Shown here piece by piece: positions 1 to 8,500 of a DNA stretch of 64,000 bases; within the stretch, counting starts at the first letter, position 1, and every line of letters starts with the position of its first letter. Origin of the DNA: Formosa haliotis (GTDB lineage: Bacteria; Bacteroidota; Bacteroidia; Flavobacteriales; Flavobacteriaceae). Location of the stretch: NCBI RefSeq assembly GCF_001685485.1, contig NZ_BDEL01000001.1, positions 310,001 to 374,000 on the forward strand, given 5' to 3'. The position numbers and the translations under genes are program-made. The notes under the pieces were generated by a model. That model searched no databases, was not told the origin of the DNA, and saw only the letters and a program-made list of their open reading frames with translations.

Positions 1-54
1 GTATTTTTGTGCAAAATAATAATTATGCTTCAATACGCTTCGGCGACCGGTTTA

Positions 55-303
55 ATGCGAACAATATTAATAATTTTACTAATTTGGTTTGGAGGAAAGA
101 TTCTTTTAAGAATGTTTGCACCAGTTATTATGCAGTTTTTTGTAAAAAAAGCAGAGCAAAAATTTGGTTCACAGTTTAATCCTAATCAACAACGTCCGAG
201 ACAAGCACCTCCAGAAGGAGAGGTCATAATTGAAAAAATGCCAAAACAAGAAACTTCAAATAAAAATGTAGGTGAATATGTAGATTACGAAGAAATTGAT
301 TAA
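55..303 (+). CDS. DUF4834 family small membrane protein
   Basis: Short protein of 82 residues from the ATG at 55. The reading frame is open further upstream to base 7, but the sequence from MRTILIILLIWFGGKIL onward looks like the family start. It has one N-terminal hydrophobic segment (about residues 2-25), followed by a basic/polar tail with a proline- and glutamine-rich stretch and an acidic end (YVDYEEID). This architecture matches the Bacteroidota family DUF4834, whose function is unknown to me. It lies 29 bases upstream of the YfhO-like gene on the same strand, so the two are probably co-transcribed. The family call is from recognition of the sequence pattern, not a search. Confidence 0.7.
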   Translation: MRTILIILLIWFGGKILLRMFAPVIMQFFVKKAEQKFGSQFNPNQQRPRQAPPEGEVIIEKMPKQETSNKNVGEYVDYEEID

Positions 304-332
304 TTTTCGCAATCTAAGATTAACACATATTC

Positions 333-2756
333 ATGTCATTTTCAATTAAACGATTTCTACCACATTTATTAGTTTTTATAGGTTTTGTAATTATTTCCTT
401 AGCCTATTTTAGTCCGGTTTTAAAAGGAAAAGAGATTTTTCAGAGCGATATCATGCATTATATTGGCATGTCTAAGCAACAGAAAGATTTTAAAGCCCAA
501 ACAGGGGAGGAAACGTATTGGACAAACAGCGCTTTTGGTGGTATGCCTACCTACCAGTTAGGAGCAAAATACCCTCATAATTACATTAAAAAATTAGATC
601 TTACCTTGCGGTTTTTACCAAGACCAGCAGATTATCTATTCCTTTATTTTATAGGATTCTATATACTATTACTTTCTTTAAAAGTAGATTTTAAACTTGC
701 AGCTTTAGGAGCTCTAGCTTTTGGGTTTTCTACTTATTTAATCATTATTCTAGGGGTTGGGCATAACAGTAAAGCCCACGCTATAGCTTATATGCCACTG
801 GTGTTAAGTGGAATTATTCTCACTTTTCAACGAAAATATATTCTCGGGTTTTTACTAACCACCATTGCTATGGGGCTTGAATTGGTAGCAAATCATTATC
901 AAATGACCTATTACCTTATGCTACTGGTACTAATTTTAGGGATCGCATATTTAATAGATGCCTATAAGAAACAAGAATTGCCAGAGTTTTTTAAAGCCGT
1001 TGGGATTTTAGTGGTTGCTGTAATTTTGTCTATCGGACTAAATGCTACTAATATTTTAGCAACGCAAGAATATGTAAAACAAAGTACGCGCGGACAAAGC
1101 GATTTAACCATTAATGCTGATGGATCGCCTAAAGCAGTGTCTACGGGTTTAGATAAAGATTATATTACCGAATACAGTTACGGTAAATTAGAAGCTTTAA
1201 ATCTGTTTATCCCTAGAATTTTTGGTGGTGGAAGTCATGAAGATGTAGGAACAGATTCTGAATTTTACCAATTTAATTTAAAACGTGGCGCCTCGCCATT
1301 ACAGGCCAGAGAAATTGTAAAACAAACGCCTACATATTGGGGAGTTCAGCCTATTGTAGAAGCTCCAGCTTATGTGGGAGCTGTTATATTGTTCCTTTTT
1401 GTATTGGGATTATTCCTTGTAAAAGGACGTTTAAAATGGTGGCTTGTTGGCGGTACACTGTTATCGTTATTGTTATCATTCGGGAAAAATTTTGGAATCC
1501 TCACCGATTTCTTTATCGATTATGTACCAATGTATAATAAGTTTAGAGCCGTAAGTTCTATTCAGGTCATCTTAGAGTTATGTATTCCAGTTTTAGGTGT
1601 TTTTGCTTTAGTAGAACTCTTTAAACCTACAGCAGACAATGCTGCTAAATTGAAAGCCTTAAAATATTCTATTGGGATAACTGCTGGATTAGCCATTTTA
1701 ATATTATTAGGAAAATCTACAATGTTCGATTTTGTAGGCGGCAATGATGGATACTATGCTCAAAATTATGGTCATGAATTTATTGATGCTATTCGTGCCG
1801 ATCGTGCTTCTCTGTTCACTAAAGATACATTTCGAACTTTAATTCTTGTTCTCTTATCGGGAGGCGTGGTTTTTATGTTTCTGAAAAAGAAATTATCAGA
1901 AACCTTAGTTATTGTATGTTTTGCTGCCTTAATTTTATTCGATTTAATAGGAGTAGATAGACGTTATGTAAATAACGATGACTTTAAATCGGCTATGCAA
2001 GTGAATAAACCATTTCAGCCTAATGCTGCCGATATAGAAATATTAAAAGATACGACACATTTTAGAGTTTTTGATGTGACTTCTGGAGCTGCGCGTGCAT
2101 CTTATTTCCATAATTCTTTAAACGGATATCATGCAGCTAAAATGGGCAGATATAATGAGCTTTTCGACTTTTATATTTCTAAAAACAATATTAACGTATT
2201 GAATATGTTGAATACAAAGTATATTATTGCTCAAAATGAACAAGGCGAATATTTCCCTTATGAAAATACCGATGCTAATGGTAACGCATGGTTTGTGAGC
2301 TCTGTTGATGTTTTAGAAAATGCCAATCAAGAAATTCAAAAATTAGATAGCTTAAATACTAAAAAAGTTGCTGTTACTACCTCTAAATCTATAAAAAATA
2401 CTTCAAATATAGTTGATGAAACGGCGCGTATTAAAGCGATTAATTACAAGCCAAATTATATTAAATACGAGTCTACAAATACGCATGATGGTTTTGCGGT
2501 GTTTTCTGAAATTTATTATGCCGATGGGTGGAATGCGTATATAGATAATACATTGGTGCCTCATGAACGTGTAGATTATGTGCTTAGAGGTTTGGATATT
2601 CCTGCAGGAAATCATATTATAGAATTTAAGTTCGAACCTGCCGTAATTAAAAAGGGGAGTACCATTGCTTTAGCAAGTTCTGTAGTGCTCGGAATTTTAA
2701 TAGTGTTAGGATTATTTTTCGGATTAAAAGAAAAAAATGAACAAAACCTTAAATAA
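333..2756 (+). CDS. YfhO family membrane protein
   Basis: Polytopic inner-membrane protein of 807 residues, roughly a dozen or more hydrophobic segments, with a soluble C-terminal region ending in one last membrane helix (about residues 775-798). The C-terminal segment containing YADGWNAYID and PAGNHIIEFKF is typical of the YfhO/DUF6044-like family, thought to be GT-C-fold glycosyltransferases or related cell-envelope glycan enzymes. Loop residues in the first 100 positions (FQSDIMHYIGMSKQQKDF) correspond to the usual periplasmic catalytic-type loop. Followed by a group 1 glycosyltransferase and a flippase on the same strand, which supports a role in surface polysaccharide or glycolipid assembly. 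The exact substrate cannot be inferred. Confidence 0.85.
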   Translation: MSFSIKRFLPHLLVFIGFVIISLAYFSPVLKGKEIFQSDIMHYIGMSKQQKDFKAQTGEETYWTNSAFGGMPTYQLGAKYPHNYIKKLDLTLRFLPRPADYLFLYFIGFYILLLSLKVDFKLAALGALAFGFSTYLIIILGVGHNSKAHAIAYMPLVLSGIILTFQRKYILGFLLTTIAMGLELVANHYQMTYYLMLLVLILGIAYLIDAYKKQELPEFFKAVGILVVAVILSIGLNATNILATQEYVKQSTRGQSDLTINADGSPKAVSTGLDKDYITEYSYGKLEALNLFIPRIFGGGSHEDVGTDSEFYQFNLKRGASPLQAREIVKQTPTYWGVQPIVEAPAYVGAVILFLFVLGLFLVKGRLKWWLVGGTLLSLLLSFGKNFGILTDFFIDYVPMYNKFRAVSSIQVILELCIPVLGVFALVELFKPTADNAAKLKALKYSIGITAGLAILILLGKSTMFDFVGGNDGYYAQNYGHEFIDAIRADRASLFTKDTFRTLILVLLSGGVVFMFLKKKLSETLVIVCFAALILFDLIGVDRRYVNNDDFKSAMQVNKPFQPNAADIEILKDTTHFRVFDVTSGAARASYFHNSLNGYHAAKMGRYNELFDFYISKNNINVLNMLNTKYIIAQNEQGEYFPYENTDANGNAWFVSSVDVLENANQEIQKLDSLNTKKVAVTTSKSIKNTSNIVDETARIKAINYKPNYIKYESTNTHDGFAVFSEIYYADGWNAYIDNTLVPHERVDYVLRGLDIPAGNHIIEFKFEPAVIKKGSTIALASSVVLGILIVLGLFFGLKEKNEQNLK

Positions 2757-2782
2757 TATGTCGTTTTAAAAGTTGTTTTACA

Positions 2783-4059
2783 ATGAACAAAAATGTCCTC
2801 ATTATTACCTATTATTGGCCACCGGCAGGAGGGCCAGGGGTACAACGATGGCTTAAGTTTGTAAAATATCTACCGGAATTTAATGTAAACCCTATAGTTT
2901 ATATTCCTGAAAATGCTAATTATCCTATACTTGACGATAGTTTAACCACCGATGTTTCTCCAGATTTAACCCTGTTAAAACAGCCTATAAGAGAGCCATA
3001 TAAATTCGCCCAACTGTTGTCTGGTAAAAAGCTTCCACAATAAGTAAAGGCATTATTTCTGAAACTAAAAAGCAGAGTTTTATAGAACGCTTAATGCTTT
3101 ACATTCGCGGAAATTTCTTTATTCCAGATGCTAGAAAATCATGGGTTAAACCTTCTGTTTCGTATTTAAGTAATTATATAAATAAGCATAATATTGATAC
3201 TGTAATTACTACGGGACCCCCGCATAGTGTGCATCTTATTGGTTTAAAGTTAAAAGAAAAATTTCAGGTAAAATGGATTGCCGATTTCAGAGACCCCTGG
3301 ACCACAATAGGATATCATAAAGAGCTAAAATTAAGTGCTTCTTCTGAAATTAAACATAAAAAACTTGAAGCAAAAGTTTTAAATACTGCAGATGATATTA
3401 TTGTGACTAGCAATCCCACAAAATTTGAATTTGAAGCTATTACAAAAAAGCCTATCCATGTCATTACCAATGGATACGATACGATGAAAACCGTTGAATT
3501 TTCGTTAGATAAAAAGTTTACGATATCTCATATTGGATCCTTACTTTCTAAACGTAATCCTAAAATATTGTGGCGGGTTTTAAGCGATTTAATTAAGGCT
3601 AGAAAAGAATTTGCAGAAGATTTTCAGTTAAATATTATTGGAAGTATAGGCGAAGAAGTACTTCAGTCTATAGAAAAATTTGGTTTAAGTGATTATGTAA
3701 ATAATGTTGGTTATGTGTCGCATAAAGAGGCTATTGTGTTTCAGAAACAATCTCAAGTATTGCTGCTTATTGAAATAAATTCTAAAGACACAAAATGTAT
3801 TATTCCAGGAAAATTATTTGAATATATGGTGTCTAATCGTCCTATTATTGCCATGGGACCTCCAGATTCCGATGTGGAGAAAATCATGGTCTCGACTAAT
3901 ACGGGTAGCTACTTTTTATACAACGATTATAAAGGCGTTAAAGCAGAAGTTTTAAGATGTTTCGAGGAGTTTAAGAAAGGAGAATTAGTAGCCCATCCTA
4001 TAGGATTACAAAAATACAGTAGAAAATCGCTTACCGAATCGCTTTCAAAATTAGTGTAA
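2783..4059 (+). pseudogene. Glycosyltransferase (GT4-like), single-base frameshift
   Basis: The first part (2783-3043, 86 residues) begins MNKNVLIITYYWPPAGGPG, the usual N-terminus of a GT4-type glycosyltransferase. It then hits a TAA at 3041. The second part continues without a gap in another frame from about 3040 to 4059: ISKGIISETKKQSFIERL, then RGNFFIPDARKSWVKPS, TTGPPHSVHLIG, WIADFRDPW and a C-terminal nucleotide-sugar binding half (IPGKLFEYMVSNRPIIAMG). Restoring one A in the short A run at 3039-3040 (cca caa ata agt) joins the halves as PQISKG and gives about 425 residues, a normal family length. Either a recent frameshift or a base-call error. It sits between the YfhO-like gene and a flippase gene that starts at the very next base, so it belongs to that polysaccharide operon. 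Confidence 0.85.
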
Positions 4060-5517
4060 ATGGGTATAGTTCTTAATCAATCTATAAAAAACACCATCAT
4101 CACTTACCTTGGTTTTGGTTTAGGTGCTATAAATACCTTGTTTTTATTCACTAGATTTTTAAGCGATGAGTATTTCGGATTAATTACATTTATACTTTCT
4201 ACAGCAAATATTTTAATGCCATTAATGGCTTTTGGTGTAAATAATACCATAATAAAATTTTATTCCGGATTTAAAACGAGGCATTCACAGAATAGCTTTT
4301 TAACACTCATTTTATTTCTACCGCTTATAATTATTCTTCCGTTTGGGGCTATTGGGTATTTGGCTTTTGAAAGCCTTAGCAATTGGATTTCTAATGGAAA
4401 TGTTTTGGTTAAAGACTATGTATGGTTAATTTATATATCGGCCATAGTTTTTGCTTATTTCGAAGTGTATTATTCTTGGGCTAAAGTGCAAATGAAATCT
4501 GTTTTTGGAAATTTTATGAAAGAAGTTTTCCACAGGCTAGGGACGATGGTGTTACTGTTCTTACTATACTTAAAGCTAATTACAGACGACGAACTTATTA
4601 TTTACATCGTGTTGGTGTATGTTATACGTACATGTATTATGATGATTTATGCCTTTGGTATAAGGAAACCTGTTATTAAATTCTCTAAAGTTAGCAACGT
4701 CACCGATATTTTAAAATACACCACATTAATTATAGTTGCTGGTTCTGTGGCGAATATAATTTTAGAGATTGATAAATTCATGATCGGGTATTATAATATA
4801 TTAGAAAACGTGGCCTATTACGGGGTTGCCATATATATTGCTGCTGTAATTGGGGTGCCTTCTAGATCGATGCATCAAATAACAAACCCCTTAACGGCTA
4901 AATATTTAAATGAAAAAAATAAAGAAGGCCTAAAGGAGTTGTATAAAAAATCGTCCTTAAATTTATTTATAATTAGTGGATTCATTTACCTACTAATTAT
5001 TTTGAATATTAGTGAACTTTATAAGTTAATTCCAGAACAATTTAGTCAAGGTATTTTAGTTGTATTTTTAATTGGTTTAGCAAAATTATTCGATAATCTA
5101 TTGGGGAATAATAATGCCATTTTGTTTAATAGCGATTATTACAGAATGGTCTTAATTCAAGGGGCTTTTTTAGCTGTAATTTCGGTATTGCTCAACATTT
5201 GGTTTATTCCTAAATTTGGATTAAACGGGGCTGCTTACGCCACATTTATTTCTGTATTTATTTATAATGTTGTGAAAATTTCATTTGTATATAGGAAATT
5301 TAAAATGCTACCTTTTTCCGAAAACACCATAAACGTAACCATACTCATTTTTTTAACGGCAGTGGTCTTCTACTTTTGGGATTTTCCTTTTCATCCTATT
5401 GTTAATATTGGCTTAAAATCAATGTTAATAGGAGTTGCCTATGGTGGAATCTGTTACTTTTTTAATTTCTCTGAAGATATTACGAAGCTTTTAAATTCTA
5501 TGTTAAAGCGTAAGTGA
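4060..5517 (+). CDS. Polysaccharide flippase (MATE-like/MOP superfamily, Wzx type)
   Basis: Integral membrane protein of 485 residues with about 12-14 hydrophobic segments spread over the whole length and no large soluble domain. Opening residues NTIITYLGFGLGAINTLFL and the middle section with MIGYYNILENVAYYGVA match the oligosaccharide flippase (Wzx/RfbX) arrangement. It would move lipid-linked glycan units across the inner membrane. The ATG at 4060 directly abuts the stop of the glycosyltransferase reading frame, implying translational coupling. Last gene of the YfhO-like/glycosyltransferase/flippase group. The specific glycan is unknown. Confidence 0.85.
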   Translation: MGIVLNQSIKNTIITYLGFGLGAINTLFLFTRFLSDEYFGLITFILSTANILMPLMAFGVNNTIIKFYSGFKTRHSQNSFLTLILFLPLIIILPFGAIGYLAFESLSNWISNGNVLVKDYVWLIYISAIVFAYFEVYYSWAKVQMKSVFGNFMKEVFHRLGTMVLLFLLYLKLITDDELIIYIVLVYVIRTCIMMIYAFGIRKPVIKFSKVSNVTDILKYTTLIIVAGSVANIILEIDKFMIGYYNILENVAYYGVAIYIAAVIGVPSRSMHQITNPLTAKYLNEKNKEGLKELYKKSSLNLFIISGFIYLLIILNISELYKLIPEQFSQGILVVFLIGLAKLFDNLLGNNNAILFNSDYYRMVLIQGAFLAVISVLLNIWFIPKFGLNGAAYATFISVFIYNVVKISFVYRKFKMLPFSENTINVTILIFLTAVVFYFWDFPFHPIVNIGLKSMLIGVAYGGICYFFNFSEDITKLLNSMLKRK

Positions 5518-5535
5518 GGGGAATAAACAAGAAAA

Positions 5536-5576
5536 TCCTGCGAGACGCTTTGGGGCAAACTTTATCGCAGAACCTT
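5536..5576. terminator. Possible bidirectional terminator between convergent genes
   Basis: CTGCGA (5538-5543) pairs with TCGCAG (5565-5570), with a smaller inner stem possible, and T-rich sequence follows on both strands. It lies between the convergent flippase gene and the low-complexity protein gene. The stem is short and the loop large, so this is a weak call. Confidence 0.35.
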
Positions 5577-5596
5577 CTCTTTATAGTATAGAAAAT

Positions 5597-6691
5597 TTAA
5601 CTTCTTTGTCTTGTTGTATTCGATGATCTTGAAGAAGATGAACTCGTGCTTTGTGCGGTCGAACTAGATCGACCTGTATTAGATTTACGAGTAGTTTCTT
5701 GTTTTGGTTGTTTAGACCGCGTAGAAATTGAATTATTTTTTTGAGCAGTCTGATTTGTTCTCGATTGATTTACTCGTGTTGTAGTATTTGTCGAACGAGA
5801 ATTATTAGTTCTGGTCGATGTTGTATTCTGTCTTGTTGTCCCGTTTGTTACACGCGTGTTATTCGTACTCTGATTAACACTTGGTGTTCTAGTCGTACTC
5901 GTTCTATTAGAGTTAACACTGTTAGATCTGCTAGAGTTTGCAACACGCGAATTTGAATTTCCATTAACAGTATTAGGTCGGCTACTATTATAATCTCTAT
6001 TTATAGTAGAAGGTCTAGAACTATTATTTGGTCTGTTATTGTTATTATTGTTCGATTTCGGATATCTACTTACAACAGGTCTTCTGTTATTTTGATAAGG
6101 TTTTGCATAAGGACGTCTAACCGGACGGTAATTTTGTCTGTAAGGGGTTGTATATACTACACAATAATTACGTGGTGGTACGCGGTAATATCTGTGCCAA
6201 GGTCTGTACACATAATGCATATTGTAGGCATTTATATATCCAGAAAAATGCGTGTACACACGGTTATTATAGTAAATATTCATATTACCAATATGAGATA
6301 CTAAACCGTAACCATTGTAGTTTATTACAACATTTCCCACTCGGGCAATTCTACCAAAATTATCGTAGTATAGTGGTACATTCTGAATTTGAATAATTGC
6401 ACCAAATTGATCGTATTGTATATAAGGATTGTAATTATAGCCCGTATTAAAACTAAATTGGGCGTTAGGCGAATTAAACGATATGTTTACATTGTTATTT
6501 ACACCTTGCATATAAAAATCGAATTGTCCATCTTGGAAGATCGAAAACTCTATGCCTTGTTCAACAAATATAAACGACTGAGGATTGTTATACGTAATAT
6601 TAAGTGTTTCTTCAGATGGCCTAAAGGTGTTGGCCTGCATCGCCGGAATGGAAAATGCAAATGCCAGTATTAAGGTGAAAATTGATTTCAT
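5597..6691 (-). CDS. Exported protein with long Ser/Thr/Asn/Arg-rich tail
   Basis: 364 residues starting with a clear signal peptide (MKSIFTLILAFAFSIPAMQA, cleavage near residue 20). Residues about 30-160 form an Asn/Tyr/Phe-rich region with repeated short beta-like units built around the pattern Y-N-N or N-x-N (FDFYMQGVNNNVNISF, NVVINYNGYGLVSHIGN). From about residue 195 to the end the sequence is low complexity: N, S, T and R dominate, with recurring NNRP, SSRP and NTTR units. Tail repeats like this are common in exported flavobacterial proteins. No catalytic motif was seen and I do not recognise a function. Monocistronic, convergent with the flippase gene. Confidence 0.8.
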   Translation of the reverse strand: MKSIFTLILAFAFSIPAMQANTFRPSEETLNITYNNPQSFIFVEQGIEFSIFQDGQFDFYMQGVNNNVNISFNSPNAQFSFNTGYNYNPYIQYDQFGAIIQIQNVPLYYDNFGRIARVGNVVINYNGYGLVSHIGNMNIYYNNRVYTHFSGYINAYNMHYVYRPWHRYYRVPPRNYCVVYTTPYRQNYRPVRRPYAKPYQNNRRPVVSRYPKSNNNNNNRPNNSSRPSTINRDYNSSRPNTVNGNSNSRVANSSRSNSVNSNRTSTTRTPSVNQSTNNTRVTNGTTRQNTTSTRTNNSRSTNTTTRVNQSRTNQTAQKNNSISTRSKQPKQETTRKSNTGRSSSTAQSTSSSSSRSSNTTRQRS

Positions 6692-6852
6692 AATTCATCA
6701 TTTTTAGGTTATCACTGTTTATAATGCAAACAGCATGCCAAGAAATAATGAATTGTTGAATAAAACGCAAAGAAAATTTATTGATACCAATAAAAACGCA
6801 GAATAATCTACTAAATATTTGAATAAACTTCAGCCAATGTATGTAATATTGA

Positions 6853-7428
6853 TTATAATTTATTTAGTAGTAGCCATTGCAATGCTATAATGGTTTTTGC
6901 ATCTTTAAAAGCGTTGGCGTTAAGTTTATTTTTAATTTCGGAAAGCGGAAGTTTAACTAATTGAATATCTTCTTGCTCGGCATCTAGTCCGCCACCTTTA
7001 AAAATTTTGTCGGTTGAGTTTACTTCAGCATAAAAGGCATTGACCTTTTCTGAAGTACCTCCTGGAGAAGCGAAATACTCGCCCATAAATTCCATAGATT
7101 TAACTTCGTATCCAATTTCTTCTTCAACTTCACGTTTAGCACAGTTTATTGGGTCTTCGCCAGCTTCAAGAGAACCGGCAACAATTTCTAACATCCAACC
7201 ATCGCAATTCGGATCGGTTACAATTGGGTATCTAAATTGGTTTATTAATAATAAGGTATCTGTATCTTTTTCAACCAAAACAATGGCAATAGCATTCCCG
7301 CGTTCAAAACTTTGCCTAACCACTTCTATTTGTCCGTTGCCATCAAAAGTATCGTGTAAAACAGTTGCTTTTTTTATTTTAAAATAATCGTCGTAAACGA
7401 TGTCCTCTTTAACTATTTTGTATTTCAT
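6853..7428 (-). CDS. NUDIX hydrolase (ADP-ribose/nucleotide-sugar pyrophosphatase type)
   Basis: 191 residues. A complete Nudix box lies at residues 85-107: G-x5-E-x7-REVEEEIGY, with the metal-binding REVEEE core intact. The upstream ERGNAIAIVLV and NQFRYP and the downstream FFASPGGTSEKVNAFYAEV match the NudF/NudK type that hydrolyses ADP-ribose or GDP-sugars into two phosphorylated products. Size fits this subfamily (about 180-210). Substrate not determinable by reading. It is divergent from the DUF3667 gene with 79 bases between likely starts. Stop codon lies in AT-rich sequence with no clear terminator. Confidence 0.85.
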   Translation of the reverse strand: MKYKIVKEDIVYDDYFKIKKATVLHDTFDGNGQIEVVRQSFERGNAIAIVLVEKDTDTLLLINQFRYPIVTDPNCDGWMLEIVAGSLEAGEDPINCAKREVEEEIGYEVKSMEFMGEYFASPGGTSEKVNAFYAEVNSTDKIFKGGGLDAEQEDIQLVKLPLSEIKNKLNANAFKDAKTIIALQWLLLNKL

Positions 7429-7513
7429 AAGTAGTTTAATATAAAACGAAGGTAATTAATTAAAAGAAATTTTAAAAAGTTAGTTATCTTCACTTTCATA
7501 TATTAAGTTGTAT

Positions 7514-8497
7514 ATGAGTAAGACCTGTAAAAATTGTGAATTTATATTTGATGATACTTTTAATTATTGTCCGAATTGCGGACAAAATTACAATGAGGAT
7601 TTAACCGTAGGTGTTATTTTTAAAAATACAATTCATAATTATTTCTCGGTAGACGCTCGTTTTTTTAAAAGCTTTTTTCCTTTACTTTTTAAACCAGGTT
7701 TTTTACCCTTAAAATTTGTTGAAGGTAAACGGTTAACCTATTTGCATCCAGCTCAGTTTTATTTATTTGCTAGTGTGGTGTTCTTTTTTCTGTTTTCTTT
7801 TGAAATAAGAGAACAAGAGCAACGCGTAGATCAAACTGTATTTAAGACTTGGGATACAGATATAGTTACCAATGAAGCTTCAGATACTTTAGTAAATCAA
7901 CAAAGCAAAACAGATGAACAAGGTGAAATTGAGTTAAAACTAGGCGATAAAAACGAATTAAGGTTAGAGAGTAAGACTTTAGATTCTTTGGTTAGAGTGG
8001 GAGCTACGAGTGAAAATGTACTTAAGGTAATGGGTGTAAGTCCAAACGCCAGTAGGATGGAGAAAAAAATATACACACAATTATTTAAATTTTATAAGCA
8101 TAAAAGTAGCACGCCTTTAATAGATACATTTTATAATTATGTGCCTATATCGCTCTTTGTTTTACTACCTATTTTTGCTTTCTTTTTAAAACTTGCTTTT
8201 CGTAAAAAAGGGGCTTTTGCGCATCATTTGGTATTTAGCTTGTATTATTTTGCTTTTTTATTCGTCATGTTTACTTGTTTTACTTTAGTACATCTATTTA
8301 TTGAATTCCCTTCCAATATTAACCTAATTATAGGTTGTATAGGTTTTGTTTATCTATATATTGCTGTACTTAAATTTTATAAACCAAGAAAATTGTCGGC
8401 ATTACTAAAAACATCATTAGTTACGATATTGTTTATTGCTCTAGTTATACCTGTTGCATTCATTATAATAGGAACCGCGGCTTTTATGTTTTATTAG
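7514..8497 (+). CDS. DUF3667 family membrane protein with N-terminal zinc ribbon
   Basis: 327 residues from the ATG at 7514. An in-frame ATG at 7508 is also possible. The N-terminus has a zinc-ribbon pattern, CKNC at residues 4-7 and CPNCG at about 19-23, then the family motif around FLPLKFVEGKRLTYLHPAQFY. One hydrophobic segment follows, then a charged linker of about 120 residues (rich in K, E and D), and three or four membrane helices towards the C-terminus. This is the DUF3667 layout found widely in Bacteroidota. Function unknown. The stop lies three bases from the uvrA stop on the other strand. Confidence 0.8.
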   Translation: MSKTCKNCEFIFDDTFNYCPNCGQNYNEDLTVGVIFKNTIHNYFSVDARFFKSFFPLLFKPGFLPLKFVEGKRLTYLHPAQFYLFASVVFFFLFSFEIREQEQRVDQTVFKTWDTDIVTNEASDTLVNQQSKTDEQGEIELKLGDKNELRLESKTLDSLVRVGATSENVLKVMGVSPNASRMEKKIYTQLFKFYKHKSSTPLIDTFYNYVPISLFVLLPIFAFFLKLAFRKKGAFAHHLVFSLYYFAFLFVMFTCFTLVHLFIEFPSNINLIIGCIGFVYLYIAVLKFYKPRKLSALLKTSLVTILFIALVIPVAFIIIGTAAFMFY

Positions 8498-8500
8498 TAT

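Noticed and set aside
5741..5956. Cys-rich 71-codon plus-strand frame
   Set aside because: Antisense of the S/T/N/R low-complexity tail; the Cys content is a mirror of Thr and Ala codons.
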